Source: Chloroflexota bacterium (lineage in GTDB: Bacteria; Chloroflexota; UBA11872; VXNJ01). Taken from it: 64,000 nt of DNA. The notes under the pieces were generated by a model that was not told where the DNA came from, made no database searches, and saw only the letters and a program-made list of their open reading frames with translations. Made by a program: the position numbers and the translations under genes. Where the stretch lies: the NCBI GenBank assembly GCA_026707405.1, contig JAPOWW010000011.1:172065-236064 (forward strand), read 5' to 3'. Positions 53,649-62,960 of this stretch are shown piece after piece (the first letter of the stretch is position 1; every line of letters starts with the position of its first letter).

Positions 53649-54038
53649 ATGCAGAGTGGGCAATTGCTCCTGATTGTGGCGGCGTTGGTCGCGATAGCCT
53701 TCGTTGTCACGTTGATCCGGTTACGTATGCTCCGCGAGAGTTATTCCATCGTGTTCGTCGGGGCGATCCTGCTATTTGTGGTGACGGCGACCTGGGGATT
53801 CGGTTGGATGATCTGGCTTACGCGCCGCCTGGGAGTCACCTATGCTCCGTCGGGCGTGTTTACGCTTGGTTTCGGCGTCGTGGCGGTGGTCGGTATCTAC
53901 CTGGGTGTGATCATCACCGGTCTGCAATCCAAGATTAAGACTTTGGCCCAGGAAAACGCCCTTCTAGAGGCGCGGCTGCGGAGTGTGGAGTCGGATAGTG
54001 CCGGCGCGTCCGGAGGGGCTGAGGCGAGCGCGCCCTGA
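53649..54038 (+). CDS. DUF2304 domain-containing membrane protein
   Basis: A 129-residue protein with three helices: LLLIVAALVAIAFVVTLI, YSIVFVGAILLFVVTATW and VFTLGFGVVAVVGIYLGVI. A C-terminal coiled helix follows (SKIKTLAQENALLEARLRSVE). This is the DUF2304 family, usually located next to GT2 genes, where it may help membrane anchoring or glycolipid assembly. ATG 53649 is preferred over starts that would overlap the upstream gene. The start of the next gene lies 24 bases after its stop. Confidence 0.8.
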   Translation: MQSGQLLLIVAALVAIAFVVTLIRLRMLRESYSIVFVGAILLFVVTATWGFGWMIWLTRRLGVTYAPSGVFTLGFGVVAVVGIYLGVIITGLQSKIKTLAQENALLEARLRSVESDSAGASGGAEASAP

Positions 54039-54046
54039 ACGACGAA

Positions 54047-54060
54047 ACCCCATCTGGGGT
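54047..54060 (+). promoter_or_regulatory. Small hairpin just before the GT2 start at 54062
   Basis: ACCCC, loop ATCT, then GGGGT form a 5-base-pair hairpin that ends one base before the TTG start codon. The only G-rich segment that could serve as ribosome-binding site lies inside it. Translation of this GT2 may depend on upstream ribosomes opening the hairpin. Confidence 0.3.
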
Positions 54061-54061
54061 A

Positions 54062-55102
54062 TTGGACCGGGTAACGGTTGTAATAGTCACGCATGATGGA
54101 GCCGACGAGATCCAGGAGTGTCTGGAATGTCTTGTTGGCAACGGCGCGGGAAGTCCGCACGTCGTCGTGGTCGATAACGCGTCGAGCGACGGCACGCCGG
54201 AGTTAGTTAAATCGGGCAGTCCCGCCGTTGAGCTCATCGTCTTGCCGGAGAACTACGGTTACGGATTCGGTGCGAACATCGGATCCGAACGGTCAAGCCG
54301 TGAATTCATCGCCTTTCTAAATCAGGATGCGCGCGCCTCGCCCAGTTGGCTCGAGGCCTCAATCGCCGCTCTGGAGGAGAATCCATCGGCAGCGTTCGTA
54401 ACGCCGAAGATTCTCATCAGGCAAAATCCGGCGCGTATAAACACTTGCGGCAACACGATTCACGTCACGGGTATTACGACCTGCCGGGGCTACGATCAGT
54501 CGGCGGTATCCTTCGCGCAGCGCGAATTTGTGATCGGGATGTCAGGTGCGGCCCTGGTTGGCCGTAAGAGCGCGTTTCGGCGGCTCGGGGGATTCGACGA
54601 GTCCTTCTTCATGTATTACGAAGACACCGACTTGTCTTTGCGCGGCGCCTTAGCCGGCTTCAAGTGTTTGTACGAACCCGAGGCGGTCGTAACACATAGC
54701 TTCGAACCTTCTTTTTCGGCCCAAAAGTTATATGTCTTGGAACGAAACCGATACGCTTCGCTTTTCAAGGTTCTCAGAGTCCCAACGCTCCTGTTGTTGG
54801 GACCTGTTCTGGTTTTGGCTGAACTGGCGGTATGGGGCTACTGTGTCAGCCGCGGTCCGGGCCTGGTTGCGAGCAAATTCAAGGCGTGGATATGGCTGGC
54901 CGGCCACGTACGCGAGATATCAAACGCCCGCCATGCTGTGCAGGAGCTCCGTAAAGCCGGTGACCGCGAGCTCCTCGCCGGTATGACCGGCAGCCTCGAT
55001 CTGAGCGAACTCGGTAGTCCTCTGGCGACAATATGCGTGCGCCCTCTCAATCTCCTCTTCCGGATGTGGCGTGCCCTGGTTCGCGTGGTCGTCTTTTGGT
55101 AA
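54062..55102 (+). CDS. GT2 family glycosyltransferase (rhamnosyltransferase-like)
   Basis: A 346-residue GT-A enzyme. The nucleotide-binding VVVVDNASSDGT is at about 34-45, the Asp of the metal site is in FIAFLNQDARASPSW, and the catalytic ED is in FFMYYEDTDLSLR. A short C-terminal hydrophobic segment (LLLLGPVLVLAELAVWG) tethers it to the membrane. TTG 54062 is the only usable start but has no clear Shine-Dalgarno site. It follows the DUF2304 gene closely. It converges end to end with the methyltransferase gene (no gap). It probably adds a deoxyhexose or other sugar to a lipid-linked glycan. Confidence 0.88.
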   Translation: MDRVTVVIVTHDGADEIQECLECLVGNGAGSPHVVVVDNASSDGTPELVKSGSPAVELIVLPENYGYGFGANIGSERSSREFIAFLNQDARASPSWLEASIAALEENPSAAFVTPKILIRQNPARINTCGNTIHVTGITTCRGYDQSAVSFAQREFVIGMSGAALVGRKSAFRRLGGFDESFFMYYEDTDLSLRGALAGFKCLYEPEAVVTHSFEPSFSAQKLYVLERNRYASLFKVLRVPTLLLLGPVLVLAELAVWGYCVSRGPGLVASKFKAWIWLAGHVREISNARHAVQELRKAGDRELLAGMTGSLDLSELGSPLATICVRPLNLLFRMWRALVRVVVFW

Positions 55103-55906
55103 TTAGTGAGGCGGGGAGTAGGTCTCTCTAACGGGACGACGCGCACGAACCATGATCTGATAGGCGAACAGGCCCGGCATTATCTTCCACAGCGGTTTCA
55201 GGAATTGAACCGACCGGTTGGCTGTGTAAGGCTCAACTCTCTCGATTTCCAAACCTGCGCTGCGTACGGTTTCAACCACCGACGAGCGCGTCAAAAACCG
55301 ACGGTGGCTTCGATCGAGCGTCCCCGCGTCGGTGGAATCGAATCGCCCAAACAGAAGACGCAATCGGGTTTCGATGAACGCGACGTTTGGCACCGAGATG
55401 GCGATGAACAACCCCCCGGGCGCGACCAGACTGGCGATCTGTCTGAGAAGTGGTCCGGAATTCCGAACGTGTTCGATCACATCGCCAAGAATCGCGCCGG
55501 CGAAGGAGTTCTTTCTTGAGGGCGAGCCTCGCGCATACTCGAAGTCGAATTTCACCACCGGCACGCCGCGCTCGGCTGCCACCAGAAGCGCTTTGCCGTT
55601 TACATCAACTCCAACGACGCGCTGACCGTGTTTCCGACGGAGCGTTGCGGCAAGGCGCCCTGTATCGCAACCTACATCCAGGATCGCTGCCAAACGTCCG
55701 CGCTTTACGCCTGCGGTGGCGTCGAGCGGCACCGGGTTTTCTAGATCGTATGGGTCGGTCTGCCTCGCCATGTTGAAGCGAGTTCTCGGGCCTATTCTCT
55801 CGGACGGCGGGGTGGGCGTTTCGGATTCTAGATCGCGCGGGTTGTTTGTCCCCACATGGACTCCAAAGCGAATGCCAAATGGCGACGGCACGATAGTATG
55901 CCGCAA
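55103..55906 (-). CDS. Class I SAM-dependent methyltransferase
   Basis: A protein of up to 267 residues. The AdoMet motif I is ILDVGCDTGRLAATL (DVGCDTGR at about 77-84), followed by RVVGVDVNGKALLVA (motif II) and AGAILGDVIEHVRNSG (motif IV). This is the UbiE/Coq-type fold. The start is uncertain: TTG 55906 gives a long N-terminal tail, and ATG 55771 (MARQTDPYDL) looks more natural. It stands between glycosyltransferase genes, so methylation of a glycan, lipid or small precursor is likely. Confidence 0.82.
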   Translation of the reverse strand: MRHTIVPSPFGIRFGVHVGTNNPRDLESETPTPPSERIGPRTRFNMARQTDPYDLENPVPLDATAGVKRGRLAAILDVGCDTGRLAATLRRKHGQRVVGVDVNGKALLVAAERGVPVVKFDFEYARGSPSRKNSFAGAILGDVIEHVRNSGPLLRQIASLVAPGGLFIAISVPNVAFIETRLRLLFGRFDSTDAGTLDRSHRRFLTRSSVVETVRSAGLEIERVEPYTANRSVQFLKPLWKIMPGLFAYQIMVRARRPVRETYSPPH

Positions 55907-55942
55907 GCGCGCCCCCTAATCGGGCCAAGCTAGGAGCAGGCC

Positions 55943-58711
55943 TTGCCTTTAGTGGACGTTGGGCTACTGCCTGGACTCGCGTTGTTTGCAGTACAGGTCG
56001 TTGCCATCGCCATATTCGGTTATGTCATCGTGCGCGGGCTTCTGGGACAGCAGCCGGGCTATCTGGCGGCTGCTCAAGGACTCATTGCGGGACTTGCCTT
56101 TTGGGGCCTTCTGGTAAACGCCGCGTTCTATGTCGCGCCCGGCGCAATTGGCGTGATCCTGGCATGGTCTGTCGCCGCCATGCTAACCGTGGTGTTGATT
56201 TGGAAAAAGCGCGTCGAGCCCAGACCCACCCTATCCGCCGCCGCGACATTCGCGGCGATCTTTCTACCGGTGTTCTGGATAGCGCTCAGCGCTCGTCAAC
56301 TACTGTGGGTTCCCGACATAGGCGTACACGTTCCCTTGACAGCGTCGATGATGGCAGGAAACTTTCCCCCGGCGTTTCCATGGAATCCAAACGAGCCGGC
56401 GTTCTACCACTACGGTCCCGATCTCATCATCGGCGCGCTGGAGGCCGGAACGGGCTTGGGCTACGTTCTCGTAACAGAGCTACTGGGCGCCTTCTCGGTT
56501 ACGGCTCTCTTTCTGATAGTGGGGAGCCTGGTCGCCTGCAATCGATCGCTGTGGTCCTTGATCCTGACCGTGCCGCTGATGCTCAGCGCCGGGGCGTGGA
56601 CTTTGGTGGTCGTCGGAGATCAACCCTGGACTTTGCTGGCCGCGGCGCCCGCCGGACTGCCCCAGGCAGGCATTCGAGCCTCGCTTCTGGATGTTTACCT
56701 TCCTGGGGCCGGGGTGCCGTGGATGGCGCCGGTCGAGGCGAGTCCTCCTAACATCTTCAATCCGGCATTTTCCATGTCGTATGCGCTGTTGCTGATACTG
56801 GTTGAGCGGCTGGTCGCGGGTGGTGCACGCCCCGTCGTGGGACTCGTAGCGACTTCCATGCTCGGCGCTTACCTCATTCTGCTCGACGAGCCGATTTTTG
56901 CCGCCTTCGCGCTGATTTGGGCCATAGTCGTGGCCTTCCGCTTCGCTCGCGTGCGCGAGTCTCGTATTTCAGACCTGGGGGTCGGCACGGCCGGGATAGC
57001 GGTCTCGATTTTGCTGGCGGTAGTCTACGGCGGAGTGTTGTTTGATACCGTCTTTCGCAGCGCGGGCGGTGAGTCCGGATTGGCGTTCGTATGGCCGGAT
57101 TTGCCAAGTCTTACAGACCTTTTAGTTTTCGATCGCCTACCCGGGAACCTGGGAATTCTGGGCATCGGTCCGCTGGTGCTGGTGGCGCTAGTGGCCTTCG
57201 GTTGGCGAGCCGGTTTGATGAGCTTGCTTCTTGCCGGGGCCGGTCTGGCAATGTGGACAGTGGGCCTGTTCGTCGAATATGAATTCTCGAGTTTCGACAA
57301 TCTACGACTGCAGGGGCATTTTCGAAATCTTCTTCTCATCGCGACGATCCTGGTGATTGGATATTTTCTGGCCCGGCTCAAGCGATGGCCTTTCAGGATT
57401 GCCTGCGCGGCGCTTGCCGTCATCGTGGTTTGGCCCACGGTCGCCGGTTCGGGGGCGAATCTGTGGTTCGCCGCAAAAAACGGTCCGCAAATTGCGATTC
57501 CAACGGCCGAGACGCGCAGGGTCCATGCAGGCATCATGGGCCGGGCGGAGTTGGCCGGAGTTCCGGCGGAACTAGTGTCCTATATCAAAGACCATCTAGC
57601 AGGAAACGCCTCGATCCTGTCTCCGAATCCGATGGCGATTTCAGTCGCGTCGGGACGACCATCGCCCTATGGTTACGTTGACTTTACGCAGTATGTAGGG
57701 CTTCGTGGTCCGGAATATCTTGACGCTATCGAGCACCTCGACCCGGATGCCGTTCGGAGACTGGGAGTCGGCTATGTTCATGCAACCCCCATGTGGGTGG
57801 ACGGGTTACCTGAGAGATCCAGGGACTGGCTGGAAAGGCCGGAGTATTTCAAGCCGCTCGTTCAAAGCGAGACGGGTGCCTTATACCAAGTCCTCGAGCC
57901 ATTTTCCGAGCTTGTCGCGAGCCCGCCTCCGGGATCGTTCACCGAACTCCGCTACCTGACGGGCAGAGGCGCGAGAATCTATATTCCACCGGTGGTTCAT
58001 CCGCTCGACCGACTTTCGATGGCCGCCGCTTTGCAAGGAGCGCTGCTATACGGTGATCTTGGCGATCCGGCGCACGTACGAAGCACTCTAGGCCTGTATT
58101 CCTATAACGATCAGGACCTCGACTTCCTGATCCTACCCTCGCGGCTATCTCCTACCGTGATACCGGCGCATCTACGATCACCTGTCTGGTCACGGGCGGA
58201 GAACACCGTCTATGCCGTCGGCGATGTCGAAGACGGCGCCATCCGACGGGGAATTGCGGCCCTTTGGATCGACATCGAGGAATCACGCGTGGACCAACAT
58301 AGCATCCGCTTCGGTACTAGATTTGAGATTGGCGATTCTGACGGTTGGACCGGGCAGGACTGGGTGCTAATCGCCGACGACGGCACGCGATGGGCAGTGC
58401 CTGCATTGCAGGATCGACCTGTCCACTGGTACAGCGGACAGGTGGACCCATCAGCTCACGATCTCAGAGTTGAATACGATTTGAACCTAGAAACGGGTGC
58501 TTTGCAGTGGTCTACCGGAGGCAGTGAATTCCTCCCTGCGCAGTCCTCGACCAGTGAGCTGATTGCAGGATCCTACGTGCTGGCGGTGCGGCTTACGCTT
58601 GATGGGAGTGAGCGTATCGTTCTGCCCGTTTTGCGAGTCCATGTAAGCCCGGACGGAGGCTTTAGATTCGAATTTTTTGAAGACCCGCTCGCCGCGGGGT
58701 CTATTGAGTAA
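55943..58711 (+). CDS. Large polytopic membrane protein, GT-C/DUF2298-like
   Basis: A 922-residue membrane protein with many N-terminal helices and a long C-terminal extracytoplasmic part. The WNPNEPAFYHYGPDLIIG segment is like the Y-H-Y-G loop of DUF2298/GT-C type transferases. The upstream VPDIGVHVPLTASMM contains Asp residues that may be catalytic. TTG 55943 is supported by GGAG with good spacing. It leads a rightward set of three genes with the YfhO-like protein and the TM-beta-TM protein. It probably transfers sugars to an envelope polymer; the acceptor is unknown. Confidence 0.7.
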   Translation: MPLVDVGLLPGLALFAVQVVAIAIFGYVIVRGLLGQQPGYLAAAQGLIAGLAFWGLLVNAAFYVAPGAIGVILAWSVAAMLTVVLIWKKRVEPRPTLSAAATFAAIFLPVFWIALSARQLLWVPDIGVHVPLTASMMAGNFPPAFPWNPNEPAFYHYGPDLIIGALEAGTGLGYVLVTELLGAFSVTALFLIVGSLVACNRSLWSLILTVPLMLSAGAWTLVVVGDQPWTLLAAAPAGLPQAGIRASLLDVYLPGAGVPWMAPVEASPPNIFNPAFSMSYALLLILVERLVAGGARPVVGLVATSMLGAYLILLDEPIFAAFALIWAIVVAFRFARVRESRISDLGVGTAGIAVSILLAVVYGGVLFDTVFRSAGGESGLAFVWPDLPSLTDLLVFDRLPGNLGILGIGPLVLVALVAFGWRAGLMSLLLAGAGLAMWTVGLFVEYEFSSFDNLRLQGHFRNLLLIATILVIGYFLARLKRWPFRIACAALAVIVVWPTVAGSGANLWFAAKNGPQIAIPTAETRRVHAGIMGRAELAGVPAELVSYIKDHLAGNASILSPNPMAISVASGRPSPYGYVDFTQYVGLRGPEYLDAIEHLDPDAVRRLGVGYVHATPMWVDGLPERSRDWLERPEYFKPLVQSETGALYQVLEPFSELVASPPPGSFTELRYLTGRGARIYIPPVVHPLDRLSMAAALQGALLYGDLGDPAHVRSTLGLYSYNDQDLDFLILPSRLSPTVIPAHLRSPVWSRAENTVYAVGDVEDGAIRRGIAALWIDIEESRVDQHSIRFGTRFEIGDSDGWTGQDWVLIADDGTRWAVPALQDRPVHWYSGQVDPSAHDLRVEYDLNLETGALQWSTGGSEFLPAQSSTSELIAGSYVLAVRLTLDGSERIVLPVLRVHVSPDGGFRFEFFEDPLAAGSIE

Positions 58712-58744
58712 TACCGAAACCCTGCGCGAGTCCGAGGCAATTTC

Positions 58745-60841
58745 ATGACGCGGCAATCCCGTTTTGAATGGAGCGTCAGCAATCTGGCGCGGGCCGATTC
58801 AATTCTCGGCGGCGATCGTTTGTATGTTCCCGCAATCTTCCTAGCTGGACTGGCCGTCGTAATTGCGGCGTGGTGGCGGGTCATCGTCACACCTGGTGAG
58901 ATTCTCCAGGGCGACCTCACTTACCCGTTACACGCCGACCTGTTGCCGCACATTTTCTACCCGGCCTGGGACCCAAACCGCCATAGCGTTCTGGTTTCTA
59001 TAGGATCGCTCGGCACACACGCGCCTTTCGTTACTGTCGGATTGCTTGCAGGGCTGTCCAGCGCGGCGATCATGAAGTCAATAGTCGTCGGATGGACGCT
59101 GATTGGTTACGTGACTGCATGGGTTGGCTTAAGACTGCTCCTTGGCCCCTCGCGAGGCACCGGTGGCCTGACCGTGAGCGAGTCATTGGGACTTACTCTC
59201 GGCTCGGTGTTCTGGGTTGCGAATCCGTGGTATTTGGGCCGCCTGGAGCAGCTCGGCATAGCGCTCTCCGCACTCGGATTGCCTCTGGCTATCGGTCTGA
59301 TGGCGTATTCGATTCGCAGCGGGCGGTGGCCGCCGGCCGTTGGGGCTGGGCTTGCCACTATGTTGATTTCTGCGGCAGGCCCTCACTATCTCGCGATTAC
59401 CGTCTTGGTAGTGGGTCTCCTGTGGGTCGTTCGATTCGCTCAGAGGTCGAACAGCCGAAAGACGATCTTCAAGATCGGCGTCGCTTACGCCTTGGCAGTC
59501 ACCGTCACAGGGGCGTTCGTGTGGGTTCCTGCCGCTTCAACTCTCATTGTGGGAGGGCAGGTCGGGCCGCCCTATGCTTACGAGTCGGCTCCGGTGATCG
59601 TCTCCACCCAAACCCAAACCCTGTGGAATACCCTCACGCTGACGGCACATCATTTCTTTGGCGTCAACTTTCGGCCGTCCGGCTTTGCCGCGGTCGGGTG
59701 GTCTGTGTCCAGCTTGCTCGGCGTCGGCTCGCTTGTGCTGGCGACAATCTTCGACCGCCGCCGATCGACGTGGTTTTTCGTCGGCGGGGTAACGGGAGCC
59801 TTCGTCGTGTTGATGAGTTTGAGCAGCCTTCCCGGCGGTGATCAGATATACGAGTGGATAGTGCGATCTGCTCCAGTTGGCTGGCTGATACGGGAACCGG
59901 ACAAGGTTGGAGCGCTGGTTCCCATGGGCTACGCCTTGGGCATTACGTGGATTGTTCCGACCGTGGCGGGACTGCCGGCTAAGAGAGAATGGCCGCTGAA
60001 ACGCTGGATGGGTGGGCTAGCGGTCGCGACGGTGGCTGCCGCCATGGTCGTGTGGATGCGACCGGCAATCGAACGGTCCCTCTTTCAGACCGATTTCCCC
60101 GGTTATGTGCCGGCTGTATTTCCTCGGGAGTACTACGAATTTACCGATGAGTTCAGGCCAACGTCGGACCCGAACGCGGCGGTCCTGGTATTCAACCAAC
60201 CCAACCGGACAACCTCCTGGGGTTCGTCTCGAATCGTCCGGGGGGCTGTGGCGGGATCGATGCGCGCCCGCGTGTTGGTGTATGCCCTGACTCCGGTTCG
60301 CTCGCTCGCCGATAACGCTTTGGCCGATCCTTCCCGGTTCGCAGATCTACTGCGTGCGGAGGGCGTGGGCGCCATTGCGCTGGCTGCCGACGACCGGGAG
60401 GGTGAGCGTCTGGCCGAGACCATTGCGTCACTTCCCGGGCTACGAGAGCGTTCGGGTGGACAACTCATCCGGAGTTTCGACATCCTCGGCGTTCCCGCGC
60501 CTCTGGTAGACGTCGGCGGATCTCAACCGGAGTGGCGAAGGTCTTCTCCGACCAGGTACGAAATTGAATTGCAAGGCAGCGAAGAGTCGGACCGTCTGAT
60601 CTTGCGCGAATATGCATCCTCTCACTGGAAGGCCGCCCTCGACGGGAAACCGCTCGAGCGCTTGCCCGATTCTCTCTTCAACTCCTGGAACTTACCTGCT
60701 TCAGGGCCCGGCACCATCACGGTTAGTTATGAATTGCAGAAATACGTCGTGATCGGATATGCGATATCCGGATTGAGCCTGATCGGGCTTATCCTCTCCG
60801 TGACTCCTGTCCGGCGAGTCGTTCGAGGGTTTGGAACTTGA
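58745..60841 (+). CDS. YfhO-like membrane protein, glycosyltransferase-type
   Basis: A 698-residue membrane protein. An acidic first loop follows helix 1 (ILQGDLTYPLHADLLPH), then many helices and a C-terminal extracytoplasmic domain (LILREYASSHWKAALDGK) with a last helix (YVVIGYAISGLSLIGLILS). The C-terminal domain resembles that of the 915-residue protein at 45644, so the two are paralogues. The stop codon overlaps the TTG start of the next gene. An envelope-glycan glycosyltransferase role is inferred from the YfhO/GT-C layout and context. Confidence 0.75.
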   Translation: MTRQSRFEWSVSNLARADSILGGDRLYVPAIFLAGLAVVIAAWWRVIVTPGEILQGDLTYPLHADLLPHIFYPAWDPNRHSVLVSIGSLGTHAPFVTVGLLAGLSSAAIMKSIVVGWTLIGYVTAWVGLRLLLGPSRGTGGLTVSESLGLTLGSVFWVANPWYLGRLEQLGIALSALGLPLAIGLMAYSIRSGRWPPAVGAGLATMLISAAGPHYLAITVLVVGLLWVVRFAQRSNSRKTIFKIGVAYALAVTVTGAFVWVPAASTLIVGGQVGPPYAYESAPVIVSTQTQTLWNTLTLTAHHFFGVNFRPSGFAAVGWSVSSLLGVGSLVLATIFDRRRSTWFFVGGVTGAFVVLMSLSSLPGGDQIYEWIVRSAPVGWLIREPDKVGALVPMGYALGITWIVPTVAGLPAKREWPLKRWMGGLAVATVAAAMVVWMRPAIERSLFQTDFPGYVPAVFPREYYEFTDEFRPTSDPNAAVLVFNQPNRTTSWGSSRIVRGAVAGSMRARVLVYALTPVRSLADNALADPSRFADLLRAEGVGAIALAADDREGERLAETIASLPGLRERSGGQLIRSFDILGVPAPLVDVGGSQPEWRRSSPTRYEIELQGSEESDRLILREYASSHWKAALDGKPLERLPDSLFNSWNLPASGPGTITVSYELQKYVVIGYAISGLSLIGLILSVTPVRRVVRGFGT

Positions 60842-61572
60842 GCTTGCGGAGCGCGCGGTTCGAGCGTCATCTGCCGGTGGCGATAGCAATCGTGGTGATT
60901 GTCGCGGCGGTCGGGATGCTAGTTCTGAGATTGCGAAGTGTTCCTCATCTGGAAACCACCAACGTCTCGCAGTTTCGTATGGGGCCTATCGGACTCCCTG
61001 TGAGCCAGACAATCAAAACGGGCGCCGTCACGCTCACAACAATAGAGCTGCCGCTAACGTCCGGATCGGAGACCCCCGTCCGAATTGCGGTGCGAGTGTG
61101 GTCGAAAAGAACGGATGCGCTCGTTCGAGAGGCATTGGTGCCGGTTCCCTCCAAGATTGAAGACAAGTGGACGCGCATCGAATTCGATCCACTGGATGTC
61201 GAATCCGACGACATCCTGGAATTCCAGTTCTTCTTGCCGGAAGGGGAAACGGGGGAAGTCCACATAGGCGCAGGACTTCAAGATCAATATCCCGACGGCC
61301 GTTTCAAGGACCACGATGGAAACCTACCTCCGGAGCAAGACCTGGCAATCCGTGTTTGGGCCGAGGTCGGCCCGGTGGATTTCCTGTGGAGGTTCATGCG
61401 CAGTGATCCTTTGGGAGCGGGCGTAGTTGCGGGCCTTCTAGTGTTCCTAGCCGTCGCCGTGTTTGCAGAGTCCTCGAAGCGCCTGTCGTGCTTGGCGGCT
61501 GCCGCGCCCGCGGCGGCAGCGCCCATGTTGGCGTTTGCGCTCATGTATCGTTTGCCCGAGATTTCGTTTTAG
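60838..61572 (+). CDS. Membrane-anchored protein with beta domain (TM-beta-TM)
   Basis: A 244-residue protein. An N-terminal helix (VAIAIVVIVAAVGMLVLRL) is followed by a beta-rich domain (GAVTLTTIELPLTSG, VRIAVRVWSKRTDALV) and two C-terminal helices (GAGVVAGLLVFLAVAVFA and APAAAAPMLAFALMY). TTG overlaps the stop codon of the YfhO-like gene (TTGA), so translation is coupled. The same architecture is seen in the protein at 48422, also next to a YfhO-like gene. A partner or cofactor of the large membrane protein is the natural hypothesis. Confidence 0.72.
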   Translation: MSLRSARFERHLPVAIAIVVIVAAVGMLVLRLRSVPHLETTNVSQFRMGPIGLPVSQTIKTGAVTLTTIELPLTSGSETPVRIAVRVWSKRTDALVREALVPVPSKIEDKWTRIEFDPLDVESDDILEFQFFLPEGETGEVHIGAGLQDQYPDGRFKDHDGNLPPEQDLAIRVWAEVGPVDFLWRFMRSDPLGAGVVAGLLVFLAVAVFAESSKRLSCLAAAAPAAAAPMLAFALMYRLPEISF

Positions 61573-61696
61573 TGGTGTCGGTGATCGTTTTAGCTGTTGA
61601 GCCGTCGATAACGCGCGGTGGGCTGTAGGGGCGCCGACCAGGACTCCATGGGACTACTCGCATCTCCCGATTGGTTGTAGTGGGCGGGCGGCGATC

Positions 61697-62710
61697 GTGA
61701 ATCAGCCTACCGTCAGCGTGCTGATTCCTACCCTCAACTCTGCCCAAACACTGCCCGCGTGTTTGGAATCGATCGTCACGCAGAACTATCCCCGAGAGCG
61801 CGTAGAAATCATTGTCGCCGACGGAGGGTCGAGCGATGGAACGCCCGAGCTGGCTCTAAGCTACGGGGCCGAGGTCATCGAGAATCCTCTGAAAACCGGA
61901 GAGGCGGGAAAGGCGGCCGCTCTGCGCCGCGCAACCGGCGATCTCGTCGCGCTGGTGGACAGCGACAACATCCTGCCCCAGCGCGACTGGCTTGTAAGAC
62001 TGGTCGCGCCGATGGCCGAGAACCGCGACCTGGTTGGTTCCGAGCCCTGGGAGTTCACCAGGAGAGACTGCGATCCTGCTTTTACCCGTTATTGTGCGAT
62101 GCTGGGCGTGAACGACCCGCTGTGCCATTTCATAGGCAACTACGACAGGTTGAACATGCTTACCGGAAAGTGGACCTCGCTGCCGGTCAAGGCTGTGGAC
62201 GGCGACGATTTCTTGACGGTTGACCTCGAAGCCGGACTCATGCCGACCATAGGCGCAAACGGAACAGTCTGGCGGAGAGATGCGCTTGGACAGTGGCGAG
62301 ACCGCGACTACTTTTTCGACGTAGACGTGACGGACGGTCTGACTCGTAGCGGCAGCTTCAAATTCGCAAAGGTCAAAATCGGAATAGTTCATCTATACGC
62401 GGATGGGTTGCGTCAGTTCGCCGCCAAGCAGACTCGCCGGATCCGCGACTATCTCTATTTCCGCCGGTACGGCCAGCGATCGGACCAGTGGGGCCGTAGA
62501 CACAAGCGCGGGCTATTGTGGTTCCTAATCGCGTGTTTGACGATCGCGCCTCTGTTAAGAGATTCATGGATCGGATACAGACGGTCGGGCGATCCGGCCT
62601 GGCTGCTACACGCGCCCGCGTGCTGGCTGACGTTGGTCATCTATGCCTGGGGGGCCGTGGTGGGTCGGCTGCGGCCAAGCCCTGAATCACGCGAGCGCTG
62701 GAACGCATAG
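61697..62710 (+). CDS. GT2 family glycosyltransferase
   Basis: A 337-residue GT-A glycosyltransferase. The opening is VSVLIPTLNSAQTLPACL, the nucleotide-binding part is IIVADGGSSDGTPE (ADGGSSDGT at about 41-49), and the metal site is VALVDSDNILPQRDW. The C-terminal part has two helices (LLWFLIACLTIAPLL and WLTLVIYAWGAVVG) that anchor it in the membrane. GTG 61697 is the start in the absence of a better one; ribosome-binding signal is weak. It stands alone after the YfhO-like operon, and is probably part of the envelope-glycan group. Confidence 0.87.
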   Translation: MNQPTVSVLIPTLNSAQTLPACLESIVTQNYPRERVEIIVADGGSSDGTPELALSYGAEVIENPLKTGEAGKAAALRRATGDLVALVDSDNILPQRDWLVRLVAPMAENRDLVGSEPWEFTRRDCDPAFTRYCAMLGVNDPLCHFIGNYDRLNMLTGKWTSLPVKAVDGDDFLTVDLEAGLMPTIGANGTVWRRDALGQWRDRDYFFDVDVTDGLTRSGSFKFAKVKIGIVHLYADGLRQFAAKQTRRIRDYLYFRRYGQRSDQWGRRHKRGLLWFLIACLTIAPLLRDSWIGYRRSGDPAWLLHAPACWLTLVIYAWGAVVGRLRPSPESRERWNA

Positions 62711-62960
62711 CGGTTTGGCCTTGCCGGGAGAATCTTCAAGTCGCTGGATGGGATTGGACCGGCAGCTGGACTCTTGGCCTACGGCCGCGGTGGGCTAAGG
62801 CAAAGTAAACTTCGCGCTGTATGCCCTGTCTTCAACTCCGAGTGGCGTCGGCGGGCGCCGCTCGCGTACTTTGTTGTGGTACTACCTCTGGTGACATCGA
62901 TCCTGGCTCCGCCCGTAATCGCCGCCGCCTCTTCTATCTTGAGCGTGACGTCCGGCAGGC

